DNA of 38,767 nt, taken from NCBI GenBank assembly GCA_023091735.1, contig JALKBU010000458.1, positions 1-38,767 on the forward strand. The letters run 5' to 3'. A program made the translations under genes and the position numbers. Below the pieces are notes generated by a model. The model was not told the DNA's origin, did not search any database, and saw only the letters and a list, made by a program, of their open reading frames with translations. Of this stretch, positions 1 to 9,690 are shown piece after piece. The DNA comes from Trichomonas tenax (Eukaryota; Parabasalia; Trichomonadida; Trichomonadidae). How positions within the stretch are numbered: position 1 is the stretch's first letter; each line of letters opens with the position of its first letter.

Positions 1-463
1 ATCTCTGCTAGATCACCAGGTCATCCTTCACTATGAGGCCACAACTACTCATAATGAAGTCTTCTTTGGCTTCCAACATTGAGTTCAATCCATTTCAACC
101 TATTGATACTTTTCCATTTTTCCCGCAAACACGTCACTTTCCTTTATTTCGACATCCTGACTTTACATGTCAAAAATAAGTTACATGTCAGAAAAGCACG
201 TTGTTCTATTTTGTCCCAGTCCCTGAAGAAGGTGAATTTGCACGAAAACATAGTGCTCCTAAATCTATAACGAGCTGCTGATTTAAAAACATGAAAATTC
301 CTGAATTTTTGTCCAGAAATAATGTAATTGACAAAAAACGCCATAAAAAAGTTATTTTGTCTGGAAGATTGCAAAAATGGAATTCGGGAAAATTCAAAAA
401 TATCTTCCAGATTTGCATCCCTAGCGAAAACAAACAAATTTGTGCAGAACATCAATGTCGTTA
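1..463. other. No convincing gene; two promoter-type motifs
   Basis: This stretch lies downstream of the minus-strand glycosyltransferase gene. Overlapping short open frames on both strands show no recognisable domain. Two copies of the window-wide promoter motif lie at 162-172 and 180-190. A minus-strand ATG at 79 opens a frame of only 23 codons ending at 8, so the motifs may serve a gene whose body lies left of the window, possibly after an intron. That is speculation. Confidence 0.4.
162..190. promoter_or_regulatory. Paired TTTACATGTCA-type promoter motifs
   Basis: TTTACATGTCA at 162-172 and GTTACATGTCA at 180-190, 18 bp apart. The same motif sits before many genes in this window. Which gene this pair serves is not clear. 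Confidence 0.4.
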
Positions 464-1471
464 TCAAAGGTCGTAATCATTATACTCAGGACCTTTGCAG
501 AACCTCAGTTCAGTGCCGTATTGATAATAGTATAGATCATGTGTTTCTATCTTTGCTTTTTTCAAGTTTTCGAGCTTTTCTTCAACATTGACATATCTTG
601 CATGGAGGGCGATCAAATCTAATATCTTGTAGTTGGGGCTCCAAGGGCTTGGATTAGGGTCAACACACTTTGGATGCTTCTTCTTGTGAAAATCTTTATC
701 AAACATTGTAGGTTCTTCACCAAACATAAATGGGCACATAACCTGGTCAACAGACAAGCCCATCCAATGTCTATACTGTTCAAACTCAACATCATCTTCT
801 CGACGCATATTGGTGATAAATTCATGGCTTCGATTGACAATATCTTCAGCAGCTTTCCTTGACATAATAAATCCAGTGCCACCCTGAAGGAAAGCACGCA
901 TCCAATGTCCGATAAATACGTAGTCTTTCAGCGGATTATATTTTGCACTTAAATAATTCAAAAGTCTGTAGATAGAATTGTAGTCAACGGGTATATCATC
1001 ACTCAGTGACCAATAATCGTTTGTTGTGTTATAAACAAAGTATCTCATTCCTGTCAGTCTTCTTGATGCCATATCTTGGTGAGGTCTTAGCCAGGAGTTA
1101 GTTGTAGACCTTAGCTCTACTAAATCTAAGTCTGGAGGTAGGAATTTTACATATCTGAAGCGTGGGTCAATTCTTTCAGATGCACCATCATATTTTTCTG
1201 GTTTATCGGACATAAAAGCGTATGTGTGAGGAAAATTAACCTCTCCTAACCACGTTCTTAGTAGTTTTAGTTGTCTGTTGAGTGAGCTTTGCATTGTTAC
1301 AAAGCCATAAAATAATGTCGGAAATGAATTAACAGAGAGTTCAATATCAGCCATAGGCTGGTCAACTTGGAAAACAACAAACAACAGGGCGCAAAGCACT
1401 GTAGTTATTCCTATAATAACACCGTAATTCTCTGTCATGGAGACCGGGTTATCTTCCTTTATTATCCTCAT
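464..1471 (-). CDS. C1GALT1/Fringe-like glycosyltransferase (GT31 type), type II membrane protein
   Basis: Predicted 335-residue Golgi glycosyltransferase. A short cytoplasmic N-terminus is followed by one hydrophobic segment (about residues 15-35), the signal-anchor arrangement of type II Golgi enzymes. The luminal part shows the core-1 beta-galactosyltransferase order: a region like the family DxD site, here reading SLSDDIP (the family usually has ADDDTY), then a YNP...YVFIG segment, then LQGGTGFIMSRKAAEDIV matching the family's SGGAGYVLSKEAL block, then an acidic EDDVEFEQY stretch like the family's E-D-V. Family enzymes use UDP-sugars. Donor and acceptor here are unknown. The first DxD aspartate is Ser, so metal and donor binding may be altered. 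A second in-frame Met at residue 12 is an alternative start. No promoter motif of the common type was found directly upstream. The family call is firm; activity is inferred. Confidence 0.82.
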   Translation of the reverse strand: MRIIKEDNPVSMTENYGVIIGITTVLCALLFVVFQVDQPMADIELSVNSFPTLFYGFVTMQSSLNRQLKLLRTWLGEVNFPHTYAFMSDKPEKYDGASERIDPRFRYVKFLPPDLDLVELRSTTNSWLRPHQDMASRRLTGMRYFVYNTTNDYWSLSDDIPVDYNSIYRLLNYLSAKYNPLKDYVFIGHWMRAFLQGGTGFIMSRKAAEDIVNRSHEFITNMRREDDVEFEQYRHWMGLSVDQVMCPFMFGEEPTMFDKDFHKKKHPKCVDPNPSPWSPNYKILDLIALHARYVNVEEKLENLKKAKIETHDLYYYQYGTELRFCKGPEYNDYDL

Positions 1472-2716
1472 ATGAATTTCTCAAAAGTTCAAAAAAAATA
1501 AAATGAACAAAAATGTTCTCTAATGGACAAATATTAAATCGTTATACATTGAATTTTGAGAATTTTAAATTTTCCCGCGGTTTTTAACCTTGAAATATAA
1601 AAAATCTATTTTTCGGGGTGTATTTTTATTAAAACAACAATTTATATAACAACATGAAGACTAGAGTCATGGGATAAATGGATTGTATGCTTCTTTTTAA
1701 GGTAGGTCAAAGAAATAACAATATCTAATATTGGAATGACTCAAATATTAAGAATGGAGTTGAGTTTCTGGTCAACAGTGATCTGGTATAGAAGTCTGGT
1801 CCTTAAAATTTGATGGAATACAAAGAAAACCCTTTCATCAAATGGAGACTTCCATTAAAAATACTAACGGTTTTTGCAAATCAGATGAAATGAAAAATAG
1901 ATTTTTTACTATCATTTCAAGGTGAAAAACCTAAAGATAATTTGATCTCAAAATTCAAGGCATAATGATTTAAAAAATTCTTCCAAAAGTGTGGAAGCAG
2001 AACCTTATTTTATCTAATGGGATTTGGTCGATAAAAATATGAAAATTATGATTGCCTATACATCTATAATCCAAATCCGCAATCAAAAATTTGGACCAAG
2101 TGAACTCACTTCTAATTTGTGAAGTTTACATTAAAAACTTTTGGCGCCAAAATACTGTTTCTAGCCAAAGCGTTGCATAAGCATCTTCTCAATTATATGA
2201 TATGAATGAGACATGTATATAAGTTAATCTTCCCTGAGAATATATGAGCCTTACTTATCCTAGCTGAGCAAAATTTAAAATTTTTCGAATTATGCTCTAA
2301 TTGGAGGTCAGTTAGCAATGATTACCTACTTCTATCGAAAGCATACCATTCTACGTCGAAATTTTTTTGAAATATTAATGCCAATATCTCTTATGATACT
2401 ATTTGAGTCTCTACAGCTATATTTTATGAGCGTTTTTATGATTGTTATGACCAATATCAAGAGATGTTAAGTTTATGTTGCTATATATCTATTATTTCCA
2501 AACATCGAATATTTAATGTTTTTTGATAAAGTGAGTTTTTTCTGCAAATAAGTAAGAAAATATCCATATTATGCGGATCTTATATAAAATTGACGGCGTG
2601 TGCTGCATAATTTCTATTTATTATCGGTGATGACATTGGTGAGCATTTGGATTCTCAGCGTTACTTTTCGGTTAAAAATGAAGAGATTTTGATATTCTAA
2701 AATGAGCTGATTTTAT
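1472..2716. other. Gene-free intergenic region left of the hAT element
   Basis: AT-rich sequence with no supported open frame. The only distinctive feature is a perfect 14-bp palindrome, TTTTGGCGCCAAAA, at 2139-2152. It resembles an E2F/DP-type site, but no gene start lies within 650 bp. Confidence 0.5.
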
Positions 2717-2724
2717 TATAATCT
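2717..2724. repeat. hAT target-site duplication, left copy
   Basis: TATAATCT, identical to 6396-6403. The exact boundary is uncertain by one base, because the last T could be the first base of the inverted repeat. Confidence 0.75.
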
Positions 2725-3456
2725 AATGTTGCGCATTTGGAAGAAAAGTGGGAAAATTCCAGATCTCGAAAACCCTTCTTCCTTCCAATCGATTATTTTG
2801 TCTAATTTACTTAAACTTTTTGTCAATTTCATAATTTTTTTGGCAACAAATCCAGCCAATCATCTCCATAATTGATGACCTATATGAATGTGTATTTTCA
2901 CCATTTTAGGAAAACAAAGTAAACAGACTTGTTCAATCTCTGGAAATACGACGATTATTTGGATTTTCTAGGAACTGGATCACAAATTGAATGCTCGTGG
3001 AAATAGGAAGTTCTGGAAGGAAGTTATACAAAAACGTGTTAAAAATGATCTATAGCTTGCGTACATGATTTTCTTTTCTAATTTTTTTACTAATTTTTTT
3101 GATGGAAGATATTTTTCCCATCTGCCTATTTTTAATAAAACGCCTAATTAATACATCCTAGATAGAATTGCAAAAAAAATATGATTAAATCGTTTACATG
3201 CTGGAAAAACACGACAGGAAGGAAGATTCTTCACAAAACCAAAGAAGAATTAATTTTAAAATTAATCTATTCCTGGAGATTAACATAATATGTTTCAAAT
3301 CGATTTTTTCCTAAAAATTTCTATTTCAATACCTTGGTCGACCAAGTTATTTTAACCATCACACGAAGCCGTTGTGATTTTTTAAAAAAAATCTATTTTA
3401 AATTTATTTTCATTTATATTACTTCATTTTTATAATAAACTACCCACGAAGCTCTT

Positions 3457-5920
3457 TTGTGGATCCTCACCACCCAGATTACTCACTGCCTAAAAGAGAA
3501 ATCAAAAACATACCCTTACATTTTACTGCATATAAGATTAAAAGTAAGACCTTATGAAATTTTTTCCAAATTAACTCCAGAACAAATCAATCAAGTTATT
3601 AATCATGAACATGTATATCCCACAATCGAGATCTATCTAAATCAAAGACAGCCTCACCATAACAACGCGATAACAGTATACACAGATATTGCTAATATAT
3701 CTAATATTGAAAAAAAGTTTTAATAATCATTGGTAAATTCAATTTACCATTGAGTTTTATTAGCCACAGATTAGTAAGAGATCTGTTTTTTGAGGCATTT
3801 CATCTTGACACATTACATCCGACTTCGCATTCATCTTCATACATTAAACTGCCGTCCAGAAAAACAGGTTCGCTTCACTTTATAGCACTTGGTGCCCATG
3901 TTGCAGATAACATGATTAATGAATAGCAGAAAGCCGGAATTGTAGGTCTGGCATTAGATGCTGGCAAGATTGGGAGTGTGAATTATTGCGATTTCTATAC
4001 TATGAATACGAATATATCTACAAAGCCATTCTTACTTAAAAGTTTTAAAAACTTTTAAGGCGATGCAGCTGCATATCGTGAAGCTCTCCTGATATCTCTT
4101 CGAGAAATTATGCATTTACATCTAACTTCTGTTGCATTCGTAGGAGATAATTTGAGAGTTCAAATGTCAGTACTTGAAGATGTCGGTGTAGAACAATCAT
4201 TACCTGTGTTTGGCTGTGGATGTCATAATTTGAATTTAGTTCTGAAAGACACAAAGAGGGACAATCACCTATTCAACGACATGATCGAAAAAGTGATAGC
4301 ATGTAGTCAAATCCTCACCAAAAAGAAAACAGAGAGTATCCTTGAGCTATATTGCCCTCAGTTTTGTTCAACACGCTGGACGATTGTATTTGATATATCA
4401 ATATGGATAGTCAGACATTCGCCAGAAATTTTAGATATGTTGTCGTCCAACAGGTTACCTGGCTTCACTCAAATACATAAGCATATTGAACTAATAATCA
4501 AAGTTATTTTTAATATCGCTCCACGCTTAGTTGTTCTGTTACTTCCAAAGAACTTTTATTGTTGATGTATTTCCTTACACAAAATCAGCCATACTTGAGA
4601 TGCATGAGCTGTCTGGTTCAATTCAAGATATGGTACAAGTTATGGGCATTATTTATGAAAAAATAACAACTTGTCTTCTTTGTACCAGAGGATTTAAAGT
4701 TCAATGCACACTTTTCACCTTGACACCTGCATGCCGACTTGTTCTTAATGCCATCAACAGCGATGATCATGCAAGAGAGATGTCAATCATAAGTCACTAA
4801 TATCCTTTCATTTCGGAATCATACAGATCTGATATTGATTTATGCTTCAGTATATTAAGAAGTACTACCATTACCGGAAAATCAATATTAGAATTGAAAG
4901 ATATTATTTCTCAAAACTTTAATGCATCAGCTGTACAATTAACTCTCGAATGTAGTTTTGCCAATAGTGAACCAATGAAAAATAACTTAAGGGTCCGCTC
5001 CGGCCAAATAAGGATCTATCGTCGCAAAGTCTAATTTTTATTGTGTTTTAGATACAAACCCGGGTTTAATATTAAAATATTTATCAAAATCTCGGATTTT
5101 TTGTAGTATTCTGGAGAACATCTTGGAATGTGGGAGACTAATGAACATCAAGAAAAAACTTAACAAGAAAAAGATTAGAATGTGCATGGAGATATCATAA
5201 TCAAAATTACTCATGTCCTTATCAATTCAGATATTGCACAAAATATCAATATTCTGGGAAAAACGATTATCTTCATCTTCCTCTCAAAAATTGAGAGGAT
5301 TTTTGGTCGCGGAGCGGACCCTTAAATTATGAGGAAAATTTTTCATTTGAAATTAACCATGAAGAATGGGACCAGGATCAGCCAAATGAACAAATAGTTG
5401 TTTCTCACCCAAGGCCAGTTCCAATTGAAACAAATGGTCATGATATCTTGATATCCTGATATCACAGAACATTCAACAGAGTATAATGATGATTCGTATG
5501 CAGAACAAGAATATGCAACTGATGAAATTGAAACTCCAATTACTGGATATGAAAATCTTGAAATCATTTGCAGTCTTGGCGAAAGGATGGGACTAGATCC
5601 AACAGCTCTCAAAAGGCAATACGTTGACTTTTTTTCCGACGAAAAACTAGATCCACTTTATGATGGACGGATCCCAGATATCAAACAATTTATTTGTTTC
5701 TTAAAATCGTCCCCATACAAGGATTTGATGAAATTGTTAGAGATTTATTCTTCATGCTCCGCAGCTGAAGCTATTGTTGAAAGATCATTTAGCAAAAAAA
5801 AGAAAATTTGCTTTCGATGAACAATCGAATTCTGGACTCAGTTTACAAACTACACGGAAAACTTTTATGACTGTTGAAGTCGAAGATATATTCAAACTAT
5901 TTAGAATGGTTATGTGGTGA
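3457..5920 (+). pseudogene. hAT transposase pseudogene
   Basis: Fragments in successive frames give one hAT transposase. The N-terminal piece (3457 to about 3715) passes through a 1-nt shift at an A7 run into a frame from 3720. That frame has two in-frame stops (TAG 3924-3926, TAA 4056-4058). Family marks follow: LALDAGKIG (candidate first catalytic Asp), VGDNLRVQM (candidate second Asp), FGCGCHNLNLVLKD (hAT C-x-x-H-LNL-KD block) and CSTRW (RW motif). A further shift near 4550, a stop at 4798-4800 and the nested insertion at 4987-5325 come next. The C-terminal dimerisation block, with SSCSAAEAIVERSFS (5590-5820), is then broken by a final shift in an A-rich run. No autonomous transposition is expected. 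Family call is strong; exact shift points are approximate. Confidence 0.85.
4987..5325. mobile_element. Nested TTAA-flanked MITE with 16-bp terminal inverted repeats
   Basis: The left end TTAAGGGTCCGCTCCG (4987-5002) is the exact reverse complement of the right end CGGAGCGGACCCTTAA (5310-5325). The outermost TTAA on both sides is the expected target duplication of TTAA-specific superfamilies such as piggyBac and Kolobok. No coding capacity is seen inside, so the element is non-autonomous. Removing 335 bp (element plus one TTAA) leaves the hAT transposase frame open across the join, so insertion came after this part of the host frame was established. A small hairpin, CCTCTCAAAAATTGAGAGG, lies near the right end. 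Confidence 0.85.
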
Positions 5921-6395
5921 ATAAATATTTTTTATTTGTATTAATGTTTAAAAGTTATAAATTGACGCAATATAGGCTTAAATTGAGCTACCAGTAAGTA
6001 TAAGATTGCAATAGCTGTCTAAAAGCAGGGAAAATTTATGCTTATTGATACGAAAACACTGATCAAGATTGTAAATTTTAAGATTTTGTTTGATTTCGTT
6101 ATCAAATGAACTGCTAGTAGTCTTGCATATAGATAATAATTATCGGATAACTCATAGTATTGAAAACAATTATTTTAATATCAAAATATGGAGGCAGCCG
6201 AACTGCATTTTTCGAATGAACTCGTGGACGCATATAACATCCTATGAGTTACGTACTCACCTAGCCTTGCCTGGCTCGAGATAAGGTAATCACACTTTTT
6301 TGTCATGTAAATGTATACATGATAAAAAATATCTTCCAAAGAATTTTCTTAACTTCCTTCCAGACCTCGACTTATCTTCCAAATGCGCAACCCTA

Positions 6396-6403
6396 TATAA
6401 TCT
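6396..6403. repeat. hAT target-site duplication, right copy
   Basis: TATAATCT immediately after the right terminal repeat, identical to 2717-2724. Confidence 0.75.
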
Positions 6404-6742
6404 GCATTCATATATGTAGCGTATAATAATCAGTCAAACCAAAAGTGACACCTTACATGTCAGATTTGATATGTAAAGTGATGTTTTAAAATTAGAGGGG
6501 TAGTGTCTCAATCATAAAAGTGATAAATATGATTTTCCCTTTTTCCTACAAGAGCGAAGTCAAGAGAGACTGCGACTGTCTCAAAGACAGCATGAGGATG
6601 GGTCCCCATGGTGTCTTTAAGATAGTCGCAATTATTTTTCATGAAGTCACACCCTTTTTATTATATGTCAGATTCATCTGTCAAATCTGACATGTAAAGT
6701 GTAACTTTTGGTTTGACGGAATATTATACGCATTCATATATG
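6404..6742. mobile_element. Foldback MITE with ~49-bp inverted repeats and flanking direct repeat
   Basis: A 13-bp direct repeat GCATTCATATATG (6404-6416 and 6730-6742) flanks a 313-bp element. Its ends, 6421-6469 and the reverse complement of 6681-6729, agree at 45 of 49 positions. An 11-bp version of the flanking repeat would also fit, which would be close to Mutator-type duplications. The middle is a long imperfect hairpin (6572-6629). Each arm contains the ACATGT promoter-type motif (6453-6462 and 6688-6698). The element starts right after the hAT target duplication. No coding sequence. The superfamily is not certain. Confidence 0.75.
6572..6629. repeat. 58-nt imperfect hairpin inside the foldback element
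   Basis: The two 27-nt halves are near reverse complements. They begin GCGACTGTCT and end AGATAGTCGC, around a TGGG loop, with a few mismatches or G-T pairs. The hairpin forms the core of the foldback MITE. Confidence 0.7.
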
Positions 6743-6970
6743 ATGATAATTAATAAATAACTTGCAAAGCTATAAATATGCTTATACGCACCAAGGATTT
6801 ATTACCCATACTTTCTCATTACCGCAGTATCAATAGAAAAAAACAGGGACTGAAATGTAAACTAATTAAAAATATGGTGTATTCAATTTAGTCAAGAAAA
6901 ATCGATAACATTTGTAAAGTGTTAAAACACAACTTTCAATTGTATGTTGTCAAAAATTATGATTTACGTT

Positions 6971-6981
6971 GTAAAATGTCA
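6971..6981 (+). promoter_or_regulatory. GTAAAATGTCA promoter-motif variant
   Basis: Lies 46 nt before the ATG of the C2orf81-like gene. The same variant precedes the GT61-like gene at 37512. Confidence 0.4.
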
Positions 6982-7027
6982 AATATAAGTTAGTATTGTA
7001 AACCATTGAAATTTAAAAACGAACAAT

Positions 7028-8035
7028 ATGGCGCATAGCTCTCGTAAGGACCAGCAGCAGCAACAAATTGTTCCAGAAAACTTTTATGACAATCTTCTTG
7101 TCAAACAAAATGCATCAACATATATAGTTCACAACATTTTAGAGCAAATTATTAATGAAGGTGCGCAAATCCTTCATACAAAATATCTTCAATCGCAAAT
7201 TAAACCTTACGCGTCACGAACATTGGCCAGGGAGTTGGTTATGAACGCTTCATGGGCACTTGAGCCAATAGGTCCAAATGATATTACTGCCACGCCCGAT
7301 GAGGACTTAGAAATTCCTCCAATTGATGAGTGGGCTGGCGGTGTTTTGCCTGTGCGCTCTGCTGATGCAACTGGACTCCGCTCTGCCGTTCCCCCACCAC
7401 GTGAAACGAAAGTTCAAACTTCTAACTCCACACGTCCTCATCCACAAATTGTTCCAGAGAAAAAGCTAATGCCACCGCCAGAATCGAAGTCAACAACATC
7501 ACAGACAACACATCGCAGCCAAAAAGGAGCTCCGCCGAAAGAAGCGCCAAGAAAGAAGCCAAAACCACAAGTTTCGGAAGCCGTTGCTATTACAAGAGCA
7601 TTCGAAGAGGCAAAGAAGAAGACAGCAGTATCAATGAAGGCCGTAACTGTCGATTCAGATTTTTCTGTTATTCAGATTACAGAGCCAAAAGGACTTCCAC
7701 CAGCATTGATTGTTCCTAAAGTTACCACAAAGCGTGCTCAGCATGTTGAACAGCCTCAGACAGCAGGTCGTCAGCAGGCTCGCCCCGTTATTAGAAAGCC
7801 ACAACCTCAACAAAAGAGGAGAGTTGTTCCAAAGCTCGTTGAACCAGATACTCCTATATTTGATGAAGAAATTGCCGAGGTTTCATATTCTGATAAATTT
7901 ATTTGTGCTCCTGGTGTTACATTCAAGGATGGAACTGTTGTCAAATCGCGTGCTCAACAAGCCAATCCTAACCAGATGACAAGAGCTCAATATGAAGCAT
8001 ATTTAGAGGAAATGAAACGAGGGGATTCTAATTAA
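7028..8035 (+). CDS. C2orf81-like (DUF4639) protein
   Basis: 335 residues. The first ~110 residues resemble the conserved N-terminal region of animal C2orf81 proteins (DUF4639). A predicted helical segment (residues 20-75) is followed by an acidic stretch PDEDLEIPPID and the block DEWAGGVLPV (100-109). The animal family has a similar acidic region followed by D-S-W-A-x-G-x-x-P-V. The rest is a proline-, lysine- and glutamine-rich, probably disordered basic tail. C2orf81 homologues tend to occur in ciliated organisms, so a flagellum-related role is plausible but not shown. ATG at 7028 is the first Met in frame, in a transcribable context 46 nt after a promoter-motif variant. The gene stands just right of the foldback element, which carries two more copies of the motif. 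Confidence 0.6.
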   Translation: MAHSSRKDQQQQQIVPENFYDNLLVKQNASTYIVHNILEQIINEGAQILHTKYLQSQIKPYASRTLARELVMNASWALEPIGPNDITATPDEDLEIPPIDEWAGGVLPVRSADATGLRSAVPPPRETKVQTSNSTRPHPQIVPEKKLMPPPESKSTTSQTTHRSQKGAPPKEAPRKKPKPQVSEAVAITRAFEEAKKKTAVSMKAVTVDSDFSVIQITEPKGLPPALIVPKVTTKRAQHVEQPQTAGRQQARPVIRKPQPQQKRRVVPKLVEPDTPIFDEEIAEVSYSDKFICAPGVTFKDGTVVKSRAQQANPNQMTRAQYEAYLEEMKRGDSN

Positions 8036-8529
8036 TCTTATTATTGTAAAGAAGTGTTCGTATAACATTAAGACAATCATACATCTACGAGTTTTAATAA
8101 CATAGAAAATTGGGATTCCATCATTATAACTCTGACATAACTATAGCAGTGAATATAGTCTTCAATTGAGACTCTGCAATAGTGAAAGATATTGGTTAAT
8201 ATAATCAAAAAATCATGCAAAATATGATGGTAAGTAGACCAAATCTCAATAATAAATATTATTTCTGTATGCTTTATTGTTGGTTGCATAGGTAGTCAAG
8301 TCATAAATTACAATTTAATATATTCGAGAAATTATATAATATCAATTTGTTTAAAATACGAAAATGAGTATTACTTATTAGGTAGGCTGATTATATTAAG
8401 GTATGCGTAACTTGATTGGAAAGAAACAATTAATTAATTAAGAGGCAGCAATAAAACTGTATAATCGAAGGTTTAAACGCACGCAATTATGATGTTAATA
8501 TTATAACATTTATTCAGAAGCTAATAAAA
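8036..8529. other. Convergent intergenic region
   Basis: Sequence between the 3' ends of the C2orf81-like gene and the small acidic protein gene. AT-rich, with no gene or clear repeat seen. Confidence 0.6.
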
Positions 8530-8787
8530 TTAGTTGGTTGGTTTAACAATATCGAAGAAATTATCATCATCTTCATCATCAGAATCCTCGTTTATTCCAT
8601 ATGTGTGGACAACGTTGTTGTTGAGCGTTTTTGAACCAGAAAGAGCCTTGGCAAAATCAGCAAAATCTCGAGCAGCCTTGTGATCGAAGTCAGTTCTCTC
8701 AACATCTGGGCCGCGATACTTGTCATATTGGCCTTCGGACAAAGCCCAAAGCTCTTCAGCTGACATGACTACTTTTTCCTCAGACAT
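8530..8787 (-). CDS. Small acidic protein of unknown function
   Basis: 85 residues. The body is polar and probably helical (SAEELWALSEGQYDKY, then a DFADFAKAL helix). An acidic run NEDSDDEDDDNFFDI near the C-terminus could bind a basic partner. I do not recognise the family. It is supported as a real gene by its clean ATG, a stop followed by AT-rich sequence, and a divergent promoter with four copies of the motif, shared with the SNARE gene. No signal peptide or membrane segment. Confidence 0.65.
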   Translation of the reverse strand: MSEEKVVMSAEELWALSEGQYDKYRGPDVERTDFDHKAARDFADFAKALSGSKTLNNNVVHTYGINEDSDDEDDDNFFDIVKPTN

Positions 8788-9018
8788 TTATAAAAAATGT
8801 TTTTTGAAAACGGACATTACTTGTCGGATTTCGATAAATCCCTGTATTTTACATGTCATGATTTTAAAATTACTTGGCATTTTGATACAAATTATTATAA
8901 TTTACGTGACAAAAATGTCTGCCATTTTTGGTATTTTACGTGTCAGAAATATTAGAAGCGATAATTTTGTCATATTTCCAAAATAATTTAATTTACATGT
9001 CAAATTTTTTAATTTTTA
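8788..9018. promoter_or_regulatory. Divergent promoter with four TTTACRTGWCA motifs
   Basis: This 231-bp gap between two head-to-head genes holds TTTACATGTCA (8848-8858), TTTACGTGACA (8901-8911), TTTACGTGTCA (8935-8945) and TTTACATGTCA (8992-9002). The last ends 16 nt before the SNARE ATG. Because the core is near-palindromic, one set of sites could drive both genes. Confidence 0.6.
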
Positions 9019-9690
9019 ATGGATCCAGTTCCTATCCTTCAGCAAGAGATAGATATTGTAATGTCAAAGCTTAGGAAAAGCCTTGCTGATAGAGAGGATA
9101 TGCTAAATGATCACAGAGGCGGAAATGTCGACATTTTTAACACATTAGGAATTCAAATGCTGAATGATGCGAAATATCTACGTACATCACTTACTGATAT
9201 CAGTGAATCTATTGATGTTGTTAAACAACATATGAATGATTATAATATTCCTGAATCAACAATAATTCAACGAGAACAATACGTTAAACGCAACATTGCT
9301 GAAATTTCGAAGATTGAAGAAAGCATTCAAGCACAAAACAGCAGAATCTCTACAATTCACAAATCAACGGCTTTTGCAGGCCCACAATCTTTCAATAATA
9401 ACAACGATGGTCAGCAATCACTATCACAACTTATCAAAGAAGATCAACTTGAAGATCTCCATTACACTGCAAGTATGCAAAAAGTTATTGCAAATCAGAT
9501 CAAAGATGAACTAAACGATCAGCAGAATCTTATTCTTTCGTTAGATAACGATGTTGCAAATGCTGATGAGGCAATGAAGCGTGTCACAAGTCAAATACAA
9601 AAATTAATTGAAACTGAAGGAAAAACACCAACAATGCTTGTTGCAATTCTTTCAGTTGTCTTCATAATACTTCTTTTTATAGTTATTTAA
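9019..9690 (+). CDS. Qc-type SNARE, tail-anchored
   Basis: 223 residues. An N-terminal helical region (about 1-125) and a Q/N-rich linker precede a SNARE motif (about 137-196, from LIKEDQLEDLHYTASMQ to TSQIQKLIE). A run of heptads around DELNDQQNLILSLDNDV places a Gln at the central layer and gives the Qc (syntaxin-6/8-like) pattern. The C-terminal ~20 residues (203-223) are one hydrophobic segment ending with the chain, the tail anchor of SNAREs. It should act in membrane fusion in the endosome/Golgi system. Which step cannot be told from sequence alone. Confidence 0.8.
   Translation: MDPVPILQQEIDIVMSKLRKSLADREDMLNDHRGGNVDIFNTLGIQMLNDAKYLRTSLTDISESIDVVKQHMNDYNIPESTIIQREQYVKRNIAEISKIEESIQAQNSRISTIHKSTAFAGPQSFNNNNDGQQSLSQLIKEDQLEDLHYTASMQKVIANQIKDELNDQQNLILSLDNDVANADEAMKRVTSQIQKLIETEGKTPTMLVAILSVVFIILLFIVI

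Larger units (their letters stand above)
2717..6403 (+). mobile_element. hAT-superfamily DNA transposon, decayed, with TSDs and TIRs
   Basis: The element is delimited by an 8-bp direct repeat TATAATCT at 2717-2724 and 6396-6403, the target-site duplication length of hAT elements. Just inside are terminal inverted repeats: the left end reads (T)AATGTTGCGCATTTGGAAG from 2724/2725, and the reverse complement of the right end reads TAGGGTTGCGCATTTGGAAG from 6395. The two match over GTTGCGCATTTGGAAG, and the right end keeps the TAGGG start typical of many hATs. A broken hAT transposase lies inside (about 3457-5920). Subterminal GGAAGGAAG-type motifs recur on both sides (2781-2790, about 3013-3022, about 3213-3222, about 6351-6360). 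A second element is nested at 4987-5325. About 3.67 kb including that insertion. Confidence 0.85.
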
